DNA of 64,000 bases from an uncultured Erysipelotrichaceae bacterium. Lineage in GTDB: Bacteria > Bacillota_I > Bacilli_A > Erysipelotrichales > Erysipelotrichaceae. Of this stretch, positions 1 through 10,349 are shown one piece after another (the stretch's first letter is position 1; each line of letters opens with the position of its first letter). The stretch spans positions 1 through 64,000 of the forward strand of contig CATJXY010000052.1 in assembly GCA_949744505.1 (NCBI GenBank). Direction: 5' to 3'. The notes under the pieces are model-generated. The model did not search any database and was not told the DNA's origin. It saw only the letters and a program-made list of their open reading frames with translations. The position numbers and the translations under genes were made by a program.

Positions 1-350
1 AAAATAGCCTCTAATTCAAGCATAGTTAGAGGATCTTTCTTTCCTTTTAATCTCAATGTATAAGGATCAGATAATTCCGCATGTACTTTCCATGCTTCTT
101 CTTTTGAAAGATATCCAAAACGAACAAATAAATTTCTTGTTCTGCTTACTCTTGCTTTTCTTCTGCGTAAAACTCTTCTTGTTCCACGGGCAATCCTTCT
201 ATCTTCCATTGATTCCCCTTGTGGTTCAAAAATACGTGACCCCAAATCTAAGATTCGATAAGGTTCGTTATTTTCATCCACGAGCATACACGCCCATCCC
301 ACAGATCCAACTCCTGGATCTAAGCCTAGAATATACTTATTTTCTTCCAT
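1..350 (-). CDS. cas9: Cas9 (type II CRISPR endonuclease), N-terminal ~116 aa only, truncated by the left window edge
   Basis: Reverse complement from the ATG at 350..348 reads MEENKYILGLDPGVGSVGWACMLVDENNEPYRILDLGSRIFEPQGESMEDRRIARGTRRVLRRRKARVSRTRNLFVRFGYLSKEEAWKVHAELSDPYTLRLKGKKDPLTMLELEAI: RuvC-I motif (GLDPGVGSVGW) followed by an Arg-rich bridge helix. RBS AGGAGG is upstream. Absent from the ORF track because no stop lies in the window. Confidence 0.95.
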   Translation of the reverse strand, partial: MEENKYILGLDPGVGSVGWACMLVDENNEPYRILDLGSRIFEPQGESMEDRRIARGTRRVLRRRKARVSRTRNLFVRFGYLSKEEAWKVHAELSDPYTLRLKGKKDPLTMLELEAI

Positions 351-367
351 AAATGTTCCTCCTACCT

Positions 368-506
368 ATAAAAAGAGCATGGCCCAATCATAACGAGTAT
401 GTTGGGCCAAAGCTCTGCAGTCTACCTTACGGTAGGACTCTGATAAAGAGTCTTGCAAAATTGAATTGTGCTTACAAAGAATTGGTGCTTAAGCAACTCT
501 TTGTAA
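368..506 (-). ncRNA. Candidate tracrRNA, immediately upstream of and co-oriented with cas9
   Basis: Minus strand: TTGACA -35 (534-539), 16-nt spacer, TAAAAA -10 (512-517); then a 13-bp hairpin (472-484/494-506), a GACTCT/AGAGTC hairpin (436-452), a CTACC/GGTAG hairpin (422-435), and a strong terminator hairpin (374-416) followed by TTTTTAT. Size and architecture fit tracrRNA, but the cognate repeat is not in the window. Confidence 0.62.
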
Positions 507-511
507 TTAAA

Positions 512-539
512 TTTTTACACATTTCAAAATGATTGTCAA
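512..539 (-). promoter_or_regulatory. Predicted sigma-A promoter for the candidate tracrRNA
   Basis: TTGACA-N16-TAAAAA on the minus strand, with expected start near 505, at the edge of the first hairpin. Confidence 0.5.
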
Positions 540-626
540 TAGTCCATTTATACTCTGTACAATAAATTGAACACATATTTTATTTATTTTCATACCACAT
601 TAATCGTTGTACAAAAATCCCTCCAC

Positions 627-1604
627 TCAATACTTTCCCAACAATTCCTTCACTTGTTTAATATAATCCTCTCTAAGTGATAGAGGATCTAATAATTCTA
701 TATTTCTTGCATATTGAAATGAAAATATCATAATTTCATTTTCAGTTGCAGTAATTCTAGCTAAAAACTTTTGGTTGATATCCGGCGATAAACTAACCGA
801 AGTTCCAAAAGTATCAATAACTTGATCTAAAATAGAATAATCACAGCGAAGTGTAGCTCGAATAAAAGTTCCACTAAACATATAAGGTCGATCTTGTGAA
901 TACTGTTCTAACATATCTCTTTCTTGTGATGTTAAAGGATTTACTCTTTTTTTAATTATTCTACAATTTCGTATCTTATCAATTCTATAATTACTAAATT
1001 CAAATTCACCTAAATGATTATCGCTTTTTGCCACAAGATATGATTTCTCATCTGAATATACAATTTTATATGGATGTAATCGATATTTTGTATCTCTTCT
1101 TTGAATTAAATTTTTATTCAAATCAAAATGCATATAATCAAATTCAATACAATTTTGTTGATATATTGCATTATTAATCATTTCAATTCTAAAAAAGAAT
1201 TCATTATCATGTAATTTATGATTATCTTTCCAATATAATTCCTTTTTCTTCTTATAATAATTCTCGCCTTGTGTCATCAAAAGTCTTTTAATTAAATCTT
1301 TGGTATGATTAGGTGAAACAGACTTCGATGCATGAATTGCATTAGCCAACAAGATAATCTCTGATTCCTCAAAAGTACGATTCATCAAATAATATCCTTG
1401 ATGATTATCTTGATAATTACTGATATCATAATCATAATTTCTAAGTGCTTCTAAATTGGCATAAACCGTTCTTCTTTCAATTTCAATATCATATTCATCT
1501 TTAAGGTATTTTTGAATCTGTGTCGCACTTAGAGGATGTTCTTCATCACTATATTTTTCTAATATTTTCAAGCATCCTAATAAACTCTTCTTTTTCTCTG
1601 CCAT
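627..1604 (-). CDS. HTH (HTH_11-like) + WYL-domain transcriptional regulator
   Basis: 325 aa; N-terminal wHTH (SATQIQKYLKDEYDIEIERRTVYANLEAL) and WYL-type region (YRLHPYKIVYSDEKSYLVAKSDN). Confidence 0.85.
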   Translation of the reverse strand: MAEKKKSLLGCLKILEKYSDEEHPLSATQIQKYLKDEYDIEIERRTVYANLEALRNYDYDISNYQDNHQGYYLMNRTFEESEIILLANAIHASKSVSPNHTKDLIKRLLMTQGENYYKKKKELYWKDNHKLHDNEFFFRIEMINNAIYQQNCIEFDYMHFDLNKNLIQRRDTKYRLHPYKIVYSDEKSYLVAKSDNHLGEFEFSNYRIDKIRNCRIIKKRVNPLTSQERDMLEQYSQDRPYMFSGTFIRATLRCDYSILDQVIDTFGTSVSLSPDINQKFLARITATENEIMIFSFQYARNIELLDPLSLREDYIKQVKELLGKY

Positions 1605-1927
1605 TCATTCACCTTCTTTTATTTATTTTAACAGATACCCTGTACATTTTTATGAACAATTTTTAATTACTTATAAAATATTAAGTACATTTCTTTAATA
1701 GTTTAAAATGTTTTTATCAAGTAAAAAAATCAAATAAATTCACGGTAATGATTCCACCAACACCCCTTTTACTAAAAAATAACTGCAATTTTACAGTTTT
1801 TTTAGTACATAATTCTTTATAGACTTAAAAATGCCACTTTTATTAACATTTTTAATCTGGTTTTGTTATTCTTCGTTGGTGGTGTTTCCTTTTTTTATTT
1901 TGTATAATAAAAACAGGAGAAAAAATT

Positions 1928-2353
1928 ATGATTCATGAAAATCTTTATACATTAAGAAAAATCAATAAATTAACACAAGAAGAAGTAGCCGAAAAAATAG
2001 GAGTCTCTCGTCAAGCCTTGGCTAAGTGGGAAAATGGAGAAACACTTCCCGATATAGAGAAATGTTCTGCTTTAGCAGATCTTTACAATGTATCTTTGGA
2101 TAATTTAGTTCATTATTCTCAAGAAAAAGAAAAATATCCTATTCCCCCAAAGGGAAAATATGTATTTGGATTAATTCAATTAAATGAAGATGGAACTATA
2201 AAAATTCCGGATCAAGCAAAAGAAATATTTCAACTACATGCAAAAGATCAACTCATCCTTTTAGGAGATGAAAAACAAGGACTAGCACTCATTAAAGAAG
2301 AATCTTTTTTAAATATGATCGAGCATATGAAACAGGGAGATTTTTATGAGTAA
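1928..2353 (+). CDS. XRE-family HTH regulator with C-terminal SpoVT/AbrB-like domain
   Basis: N-terminal LRKINKLTQEEVAEKIGVSRQALAKWENGETLPD is classic HTH_3; C-terminal NEDGTIKIPDQAKEIFQLHAKDQLILLGDEKQGLAL resembles an AbrB fold. Confidence 0.8.
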   Translation: MIHENLYTLRKINKLTQEEVAEKIGVSRQALAKWENGETLPDIEKCSALADLYNVSLDNLVHYSQEKEKYPIPPKGKYVFGLIQLNEDGTIKIPDQAKEIFQLHAKDQLILLGDEKQGLALIKEESFLNMIEHMKQGDFYE

Positions 2354-3514
2354 AATAGCTTTTTTCTGTATCCCTGCACATGGGCATACCAATCCAACAT
2401 TAGAAGTTGTTGAAGAATTAATTCGATACAATAATCAAGTTCGTTATTACTCTTATGATATTATGAAAGATAAAATAGCATCTACCGGTGCAGAATATAT
2501 TTCCTGTGACACATATGATTCACAAAAACAATTATCTGAAAAAGATATTGACCGTTTTGGAAAAGACATTGAATTTTCTATCAAAGTTTTAGTTGATACA
2601 ACGCTGAATCTAGACACATATTTATTACAAGATTTAAAAAATTGGAATCCGATTGTATTGTTGCAGATTCTATGGCTTTATGGGGTAAACTTTTAGCAAA
2701 GAAACTAAACATTCCTTTTATATCCTCTTGCACAACATTTGCCTTTAATCGATACTCTGCAAAAATTATGAAGCAAGATTTCAAAAAAATGATTCTTTCT
2801 CTTTGGCAAATGAATAAATGTAAAAAACACATTCAATTACTTCAAGATAAAGGATATCCAATAAAAAATGTTATGGATATCATTCAAAATGATAATGATA
2901 CAGATACAATTGTCTACACCTCACCATACTTTCAACCATGCAGTGAAACATTTAGTGATAAGTATTCATTTGTAGGTCCATCACTTAACCCACCGAGAAT
3001 TTCAAATTCTGAAAATTTATCTCAAGTCATTTATATCTCACTGGGAACTGTAAATAATCAAGTAACTTCTTTCTATAAAAATTGTATTGAAGCTTTTAAA
3101 AACACTTCATTTAAAGTTATTCTCTCTGTTGGAAAATTTCAAGATTTACACAGTCCTTATGAAAATATAGAAATTTATGAACATGTCAACCAACTTGAAA
3201 TTCTTCAGCATACTTCTGTCTTCATTACTCATTGTGGCATGAACAGTGTCAATGAAGCCTTGTTCTTTCATGTTCCCCTAATTCTTTTCCCGCAAACTGA
3301 TGAACAAAGCGGAGTAGCCTATCGAGTCAATGAATTAAAAGCCGGAACCTATTTAAAAGAAAATAAACCCAATATCATTTTTGAAACTGTTTTAGAAGTT
3401 CTAAATAATCCACAATATAAAGAAAATGCAAAAAAGATTGCAGAGAGCTTTTCACAATGTCAAGGAAGTAAACAAGCAGCTCAAAAAATCATACAAGTTA
3501 TCCATAACAAATAA
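2346..3514 (+). pseudogene. MGT-type GT1 glycosyltransferase, split by a -1 frame change near 2633-2645 (ORFs 2346..2696 and 2642..3514)
   Basis: ORF1 begins MSKIAFFCIPAHGHTNPTLEVVEELI; ORF2 carries HTSVFITHCGMNSVNEALFFHVPLILFPQTDEQ. The two join in the -1 frame at TTTAAAAAATTGG. Could be a frameshift mutation, a sequencing error, or programmed frameshifting. Confidence 0.75.
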
Positions 3515-3545
3515 TCTTAACCTTCAACATTCTTATATCAAGTAA

Positions 3546-3586
3546 AAAATCTTCTACTTTTTAATCATTTATGTAGAAGATTTTTA
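3546..3586. terminator. Bidirectional terminator between the GT gene and the activase gene
   Basis: AAAATCTTCTAC ... GTAGAAGATTTTT inverted repeat with flanking A/T runs. Confidence 0.7.
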
Positions 3587-3590
3587 ATTT

Positions 3591-6500
3591 TTATAAGTTT
3601 TCTTTTGCTTTTGCAAGCATCAACTTAATGCGATTGATTTGGTTGACTTCACTGGCTCCCGGATCATAATCAATGGCCACAATATTTGAATTTGGATAAA
3701 CTCTTCCCATTTCCTTAATGACACCCTTACCTACTACATGGTTCGGCAAACAAGCAAACGGTTGGGCACATATAATATTTCCTACACCATTTTTATTTAA
3801 CTCAATCATTTCCGCTGTCAACAGCCATCCTTCTCCTGTTTGATTCCCCGTATCAATAATATCTGAAACTTCTTTCATCAGTTCATGAAGATTGCTTAAT
3901 GAATCAAATCTTTTACTATTTTTTAATGCTTCATTCATGACATTGCGATAACGATTAACGTATCCATCAAAAATCTTTTCAACCCATATGTTAAAAGAAG
4001 ATTTTCCGAATTTCTTTGCTTTGATCGTTCCGTTATAAACACAATACAAAGCAAAATCAAATAAATCCGGCATAACCGCTTCAGCACCTTCTGATTCCAA
4101 CAAATCAACGACATGGTTATTTGCGGAAGGCAAGAATTTCACCAATATTTCTCCGACAACCCCCACTCTTGGTTTCTTTTCATTCGTAATTTCAAGCTCA
4201 TCAAATGCATTTACAATTTCTTGTACATTCATTTTAAAATCTTTAAATTCCGCTTCCTTTAAACTATCCTTACATTTCTTAGAATAAAAATTATAAAGTT
4301 CATTTGCACTTCCTTTTTTCATTTCATAAGGACGAACACGGTATAAACAACGCATCAAAAGATCTCCATACAAAACTGCTTGCATAAGCCTTCTGATCAT
4401 AATTGGGGTATAACTGAATCCACTGTTTTTTTCGATCCCGCTGGTACTGATAGAAATAACCGGAATGTGACCCATTTGTGCTTTATCTAAAGCTCGTCTT
4501 ATAAACCCGATATAGTTTGTTGCACGGCATCCACCACCGGTCTGAGTAATAAACAATGCCGTCTTATTTAAATCATATTTTCCAGATTGAAGTGCTCGGA
4601 TCATCTGTCCAACTACAATCAAAGAAGGATAACAAGCATCATTGTTGACATACTTCAACCCTGTATCCACATCCTCTTTCGTTGCTTCAGGTAAAACAAC
4701 AACATGATATCCACAATCAAGAATTGCTTGCTCAACAAGATCAAAATGAATCGGAGACATATTCGGTGCAAGTATTGTATAGCCTTCCTTCATTTCTTTT
4801 GTAAATTCTACCCTTTCAAAAGCACTGCTTGTAGGATAGAGCTGTCGTTTCATTTCTTTTCTTTCATTTACTGCACTAATCAATGAACGAACACGAATTC
4901 GAGCTGCACCAAGATTACTAACTTCATCAATCTTAAGCGATGTATAGATTTTTCCGGATTTATTTAAAATATCTTTTACCTGATCTGTTGTTACTGCATC
5001 CAATCCACACCCAAATGAATTCAGTTGAATCAATTCCAAATGCTCGTTTCCCTTTACAACTTGGGCAGCTCGGTAAAGGCGTGAATGATACATCCACTGA
5101 TCCGAAACAAGTAACGGTCTCTCCACTGTTGCCAAATGAGAAATGGAATCTTCAGTCAATACCGCAAAACCATAAGATGTAATCATTTCCGGAATTCCAT
5201 GATTGATTTCCGGATCCAAGTGGTAAGGTCTTCCTGCCAAAACAATTCCGCTTTCTCCTGTTCTTTTTAAATACTCAAGTGTTTCTTCTCCTTTTTTACA
5301 GATTGCTTGACGTACTGCATCGGCTTCACAATAAGCAAGATCTAATGCTTGCTCAATTTCCTTTTTAGAAATATCAAATTCTTTTTTAAATACAGCATAT
5401 AACCTTTCTGCCAATTTCTTCTTATTATCTAATCCAATGAACGGATGGAAAAAACGAATATTTTCTTTTCGAATTTCCTCTACATTATTTTTGATATTCT
5501 CCGGATAAGAAGTAACAATAGGACAATTGTAGTGATTAAATGCATCTTTTGTTTCATTTTGTTCATAAGCAACGCATGGATAAAAAATTGTCTTAATTCC
5601 ATGATTAATCAGCCACTGAATATGTCCATGAACAAGTTTTGCCGGATAACATTCCGATTCACTCGGAATGGATTCAATCCCCAATTCATACATACTCCTT
5701 GATGAGAAAGGAGAAAGAGTAACACGAAACTTTAAAGCCGTTAAAAAAGTAAACCAAAACGGATAATTCTCATATTGATTTAAAACTCTCGGAATTCCAA
5801 TAACCCCTCTTTCAGCCAGTTCTTCATTTAGTGGGGTATAATTAAAAATTCTATCCAATTTATACTTATATAAATTAGGAAGATCTTGATGACTCAATTC
5901 TTTTCCCAATCCTCTTTCACAACGATTTCCACTGATAAACCGTTGTCCATTTGAAAATAAATTAACAGTTAAAAGACAATTATTAGTACATCGTCCACAA
6001 CGAGCCATGTTTGTTTTAATTGTCAAATTCTTACATTCTTCATAGGAAATTAAATCTGTACTCTGTCCATGATAATGTTTTTTTGCAATCAACGCAGCTC
6101 CAAATGCCCCCATTAATCCTGCCAATTCCGGTCGTATTGGTTGAATCCCGGAGATATTTTCAAATGCCCTTAAAATTGCATCATTTAAAAATGTTCCACC
6201 TTGTACAACAACTCGCTTTCCCAATTCTTTTGCATCTGCCAGCTTGATTACCTTAAATAAAGCATTCTTAATCACAGAATAAGATAATCCTGCTGAGATA
6301 TCGGCAACACTGGCCCCTTCTTTTTGTGCTTGCTTAACCTTTGAATTCATAAATACAGTACAACGACTTCCCAAATCAATTGGGTTTTGGGCAAATAAAG
6401 CTGCTTTTGCGAAATCTTGAACACTGTAATTCAATGACTTCGCAAATGTTTCAATAAAAGATCCACAACCGGATGAACAAGCTTCATTCAATAACACACT

Positions 6501-7823
6501 ATCTACAACTTGATCTTTAATGCGAATACATTTCATATCTTGCCCACCAATATCCAATATGCAATCAACTTCCGGTTCAAAATGAGCCGCTGCATGATAA
6601 TGAGCAATCGTTTCTACTTCTCCATAATCTAATTTCAAAGCCGCCTTGATCAGTGCTTCACCATATCCGGTACTACAAGAAGAAACCAAATGACAATTTT
6701 CGTTTTTCTGCTCATAAATCTCGCATAATGCTTTTTTCGCAATATTCAGCGGACTTCCTTCATTAGAACTATACATTTCATATAATAAATTTGCATCCTC
6801 ATCCAATAAAACAACTTTTGTAGTTGTACTACCGGCATCAATGCCTAAGTATGCATTTCCACAGTAAGTACTAATTTCCTTATGATCAACAATGTGTTCA
6901 TGGTGACGTTTTTTAAATACTTCATATTCTTCCTTATTACAAAACAAAGGCTCCAAATGTGTAATTTCACTTTGTAATTGCAAGGGTCCATTCAAATCAT
7001 TCAATATCTCATCAAAAGTTTTGAAATTCTTCTCATCTGCCAATAAAGCCGCCCCCATCGCCGCAAACAAATGACTATTTTGCGGGTCAATGATTTCCTC
7101 ATCTGTCAAATTCAAAGTACGAATAAAACTCTGTTTCAGCTCTGTAAGAAAGTGTAATGGTCCCCCTAAAAAAGCAACATGCCCTCGAATCGGTTTTCCG
7201 CAAGCAAGACCACTGATTGTTTGATTAACAACTGCCTGAAAAATAGATGCAGCTAAATTCTCTTTTCCTGCTCCTTCATTAATTAATGGTTGAATATCAC
7301 TTTTCGCAAAAACACCGCATCTTGCCGCTATCGGATAAATTGTATCATATCCTTTTGCGTATTCATTTAAACCGGTTGCATCTGTTTGTAGCAAACTTGC
7401 CATTTGATCAATAAATGATCCCGTTCCTCCTGCACAAACCCCATTCATTCTTTGATCGATTCCACCGGTAAAATAAATAATCTTCGCATCTTCTCCACCT
7501 AATTCAATCGCAACATCAGTCTGTGGTGCTACTTTTTTCAAAGACGTTGACACACAAACAACCTCTTGATTAAAAGGAATATCCAATACATTTGCCAAAG
7601 CTAATCCACCAGATCCGGTAATCGATGACATAAATTCACATTCACCACATGCCTTCTTTGCATTAACTAATATATTCTTTACTGTTTCCTGTATATTTGC
7701 ATAATGTCTTTGATAATCCGAAAATAAAATTTTTCCTTCATGATCCAATATCAGAACTTTCACGGTAGTAGATCCAATATCAATTCCCAATCGATTTCTT
7801 TTTTCTATTTTCTCCATATTCAT
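3591..7823 (-). CDS. Large acyl-CoA dehydratase activase-like protein (two BadF/BadG-type ATPase domains + DUF2229 / 2-hydroxyglutaryl-CoA dehydratase-like region)
   Basis: 1410 aa; two ASKHA segments ([32 protein letters not shown]), [14 protein letters not shown] and [14 protein letters not shown] motifs, then a Cys-rich C-terminal half. Confidence 0.88.
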   Translation of the reverse strand: MNMEKIEKRNRLGIDIGSTTVKVLILDHEGKILFSDYQRHYANIQETVKNILVNAKKACGECEFMSSITGSGGLALANVLDIPFNQEVVCVSTSLKKVAPQTDVAIELGGEDAKIIYFTGGIDQRMNGVCAGGTGSFIDQMASLLQTDATGLNEYAKGYDTIYPIAARCGVFAKSDIQPLINEGAGKENLAASIFQAVVNQTISGLACGKPIRGHVAFLGGPLHFLTELKQSFIRTLNLTDEEIIDPQNSHLFAAMGAALLADEKNFKTFDEILNDLNGPLQLQSEITHLEPLFCNKEEYEVFKKRHHEHIVDHKEISTYCGNAYLGIDAGSTTTKVVLLDEDANLLYEMYSSNEGSPLNIAKKALCEIYEQKNENCHLVSSCSTGYGEALIKAALKLDYGEVETIAHYHAAAHFEPEVDCILDIGGQDMKCIRIKDQVVDSVLLNEACSSGCGSFIETFAKSLNYSVQDFAKAALFAQNPIDLGSRCTVFMNSKVKQAQKEGASVADISAGLSYSVIKNALFKVIKLADAKELGKRVVVQGGTFLNDAILRAFENISGIQPIRPELAGLMGAFGAALIAKKHYHGQSTDLISYEECKNLTIKTNMARCGRCTNNCLLTVNLFSNGQRFISGNRCERGLGKELSHQDLPNLYKYKLDRIFNYTPLNEELAERGVIGIPRVLNQYENYPFWFTFLTALKFRVTLSPFSSRSMYELGIESIPSESECYPAKLVHGHIQWLINHGIKTIFYPCVAYEQNETKDAFNHYNCPIVTSYPENIKNNVEEIRKENIRFFHPFIGLDNKKKLAERLYAVFKKEFDISKKEIEQALDLAYCEADAVRQAICKKGEETLEYLKRTGESGIVLAGRPYHLDPEINHGIPEMITSYGFAVLTEDSISHLATVERPLLVSDQWMYHSRLYRAAQVVKGNEHLELIQLNSFGCGLDAVTTDQVKDILNKSGKIYTSLKIDEVSNLGAARIRVRSLISAVNERKEMKRQLYPTSSAFERVEFTKEMKEGYTILAPNMSPIHFDLVEQAILDCGYHVVVLPEATKEDVDTGLKYVNNDACYPSLIVVGQMIRALQSGKYDLNKTALFITQTGGGCRATNYIGFIRRALDKAQMGHIPVISISTSGIEKNSGFSYTPIMIRRLMQAVLYGDLLMRCLYRVRPYEMKKGSANELYNFYSKKCKDSLKEAEFKDFKMNVQEIVNAFDELEITNEKKPRVGVVGEILVKFLPSANNHVVDLLESEGAEAVMPDLFDFALYCVYNGTIKAKKFGKSSFNIWVEKIFDGYVNRYRNVMNEALKNSKRFDSLSNLHELMKEVSDIIDTGNQTGEGWLLTAEMIELNKNGVGNIICAQPFACLPNHVVGKGVIKEMGRVYPNSNIVAIDYDPGASEVNQINRIKLMLAKAKENL

Positions 7824-7827
7824 CCCC

Positions 7828-8274
7828 TCAATCGTGATGCATCGTTTTACTTAAAAGACAGTTATCTGTCAATTTCATTAGTATTCGATTTAAACTTTCA
7901 ATTTCTTCCTCAGAACAAATACTAATCATCTTTGTATCTTGCTCTTTCATAAAATCTTTTAAATTCTCATACATTTTTTTCGCTTTATCAGTCGGCTCAA
8001 TAAACTTTAAACGTCCATCTGAGGAACTGTTAAATCGTAATATCATTTTCTTTTTCTCTAGTCTTTGAAGCAATCCGGAAATTGTCGAATGCTTTAAATG
8101 AAAGCGTGTTTCCAATTCCTTTTGACTGATATCTTTATTCGGATGCGTAACCAAATAATTAAGAATCAGCATTTGTGGCAAAGTCAAATCATGCTTACAT
8201 AGCAAATTATTTGCCTGTGTTTCCAAATGATTACAGATTACTCTCATCATTACACCTAAAGGATATTCTTCCAT
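7828..8274 (-). CDS. MarR-family transcriptional regulator
   Basis: 148 aa winged-helix ([32 protein letters not shown]); 4 nt upstream of the activase gene in the same orientation. Confidence 0.82.
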   Translation of the reverse strand: MEEYPLGVMMRVICNHLETQANNLLCKHDLTLPQMLILNYLVTHPNKDISQKELETRFHLKHSTISGLLQRLEKKKMILRFNSSSDGRLKFIEPTDKAKKMYENLKDFMKEQDTKMISICSEEEIESLNRILMKLTDNCLLSKTMHHD

Positions 8275-8517
8275 ATTTCAGTTTCTCCTTTGTACACAAA
8301 ATGTAGCATACTACTTAATTTTATTCACAATCTTTTAATTGTCAAGAATGATAAATTCAACAAATCATGTCATTTTGTAAATTTTTCAATCATAGATAAT
8401 TAAACTATAAACATGGCATTATGAAATCAATTCCTGTTGTATTATAACTAAAAAAAACATACTTCTAAATAAAAAGTATGTCACTTTATATTAGTAATAC
8501 TTAAATTATTTTATATA

Positions 8518-9087
8518 TCAGGGCATATACCAATAAGAATTAAATTGATAAAGATATGTTCTTGCCCCTTTTGGCATCTGTATTACAGCATTAAATACAT
8601 TAAGATAATCCCCACATCCACTCCCTATATTTATTGCACCAAATGTTCCTAAAAATCCCCATTCAGGAAAAATCAGAAACAAAATAAAAGGAATAAATCC
8701 AAAAACTAAATTAGGTAGCATGGACATAAAGATAAAACGACCTTTACTCATCGTCTCCGGTCCGGTAACAAAAAGTATTCCCTGTTTAAAATTTGTATAC
8801 AAGTACACTTCTTTTTTAAAGCACAATGCATGTAAAATTTCATGAGGAAATAAAACCAACACTGATCCTATACAAGCTAAAAAGCTAAATCCTCTCAATC
8901 CGTCAGCTGCCCGAAAAAAGAAAATCACAAAACAAAAAACAGTCACGGCTAATGCTAGTCCATTCGCAATAAGGCTTAATTCTTTCACCGTCTTTGGTTC
9001 TTTAAACTTCACTGCTCCTTCAATATGTTCTCCATGGGGAATTGATTCTTCATTCCCATTAAATTTTCCTTTATATACCAATTTCAT
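8518..9087 (-). CDS. DUF3267-family putative membrane zinc metalloprotease
   Basis: 189 aa, multiple TM segments, HExxH-type motif FPHEILHALCF. Confidence 0.75.
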   Translation of the reverse strand: MKLVYKGKFNGNEESIPHGEHIEGAVKFKEPKTVKELSLIANGLALAVTVFCFVIFFFRAADGLRGFSFLACIGSVLVLFPHEILHALCFKKEVYLYTNFKQGILFVTGPETMSKGRFIFMSMLPNLVFGFIPFILFLIFPEWGFLGTFGAINIGSGCGDYLNVFNAVIQMPKGARTYLYQFNSYWYMP

Positions 9088-9209
9088 AAATTATAAAACA
9101 TTCCTTCCATTTTTATTTTAAAACAGAAATATATCGAAAATCAACCTATTAGTCCCTATCCTTCTATCAAATTGACAGGGTCAAGATTTTGCGTTAAAAT
9201 ATCCCATAT

Positions 9210-9284
9210 GCCCCTATAGTTCAAGGGATAAAACGAGGTCCTCCTAAGACCTAGCTACAGGTTCGAGTCCTGTTGGGGGCGCCA
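9210..9284 (+). tRNA. tRNA-Arg (anticodon CCT)
   Basis: Acceptor GCCCCTA/TGGGGGC, anticodon arm AGGTC-CTCCTAA-GACCT, T-loop GTTCGAGTC, encoded CCA. Confidence 0.93.
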
Positions 9285-9292
9285 TAAATTTT

Positions 9293-9325
9293 GTCGGAAG
9301 CACGGTGTTTTCGGCTTTTTATTTT
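9293..9325 (+). terminator. Putative intrinsic terminator after tRNA-Arg
   Basis: GTCGGAA/TTTCGGC stem (two GU pairs), then TTTTTATTTTTT. Confidence 0.5.
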
Positions 9326-9410
9326 TTCTAAAATCCAAAAACTTTGATTCTTTACAATGGTTAAAATAGATATTGTGATTTTTAAATCCTATATAATAAT
9401 TAGTTATCTA

Positions 9411-10205
9411 CTACTTAACTGCCACAAAAAGACATGCTTCTTTAGGAACAATGATTTTCCCATTTTTTGCCAAGTCATTTTCCAAATAATTTCTTAAGAA
9501 CTCAAGCTCACAATCTTCAATCGTTGCGATTGTCCTAATCGATTTAACCCAAGTCATTAATGGTTCTACTTCTGTAAACACAAGTGTGTCTTTATATTCA
9601 TAACAATTTACCTGAGAAAAAAACTTTTTTAAATACTCTTCTCCATTTTGCATAGAAAAACCATAACTTTCATAAAAAGATTCAGTAAGTGGATTTTGTT
9701 TCTTTAAAATTTGATTTAAGAAATATCTGATTCCATAGTTGCTATTTGTGGAGGCATAAAAAACACCCTTCTTTTTTAAGATTCTACTTACTTCTGATAG
9801 TGCTTTGTCAATATCCGGTACATGGTACAGCATGTGATTTGCAATAGCGATATCAAAGCTTTGATTTGAATAGGGAATATTTTCAATATTAAGTACCTCA
9901 GTTTTAACATTCGCTTTTTCTTTAATATTAGAACCTATTGATTTAATCATACTTTCAGAAAAGTCCGATAAAATTAAATTAGAATTATCCGGCAAGGAAT
10001 TCAAATGGTTGTTCCACTGACTGGCACTTCCACACCCCAATTCAATTATTCTCGCATTTTCAAATAAATCATATTTTTCAAATAAGAAATCAAAAAAACT
10101 TTTTTGATTAGAACTATATTTTTCATGAAAATTTGTTCTGATATTTAAGTTATCACTATTCTCATATTGTTTTTTTACATTCTTAGTGTTATCTATAATA
10201 TTCAT
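9411..10205 (-). CDS. Class I SAM-dependent methyltransferase
   Basis: 264 aa; motif I IIELGCGSASQWNN and FDIAIANHMLYHVPDIDKAL. Confidence 0.82.
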   Translation of the reverse strand: MNIIDNTKNVKKQYENSDNLNIRTNFHEKYSSNQKSFFDFLFEKYDLFENARIIELGCGSASQWNNHLNSLPDNSNLILSDFSESMIKSIGSNIKEKANVKTEVLNIENIPYSNQSFDIAIANHMLYHVPDIDKALSEVSRILKKKGVFYASTNSNYGIRYFLNQILKKQNPLTESFYESYGFSMQNGEEYLKKFFSQVNCYEYKDTLVFTEVEPLMTWVKSIRTIATIEDCELEFLRNYLENDLAKNGKIIVPKEACLFVAVK

Positions 10206-10349
10206 TCCATTACAATCCTTTCATTTATTAAAAACATAGCATCTCAATTAGTCAAAATCAAGCTTTTCCTCTTAGTAAATAACCTTTACTAAACAAAAAT
10301 ACCTATGGACAAAATGTTATAAATATGCTAGACTACCCCTGGAAAGAAG

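Noticed and set aside
56-352. ORF 98 aa on + strand
   Set aside because: Antisense to the cas9 start; low-complexity hydrophobic translation with no family similarity.
1790-1810. AACTG...CAGTT-T7 terminator-like hairpin
   Set aside because: Only a 5-bp stem, with no transcription unit upstream on that strand to terminate.
9210-9330. tRNA-Arg as possible integration site of a mobile element
   Set aside because: No integrase, duplicated tRNA 3' end or mobile genes seen nearby.
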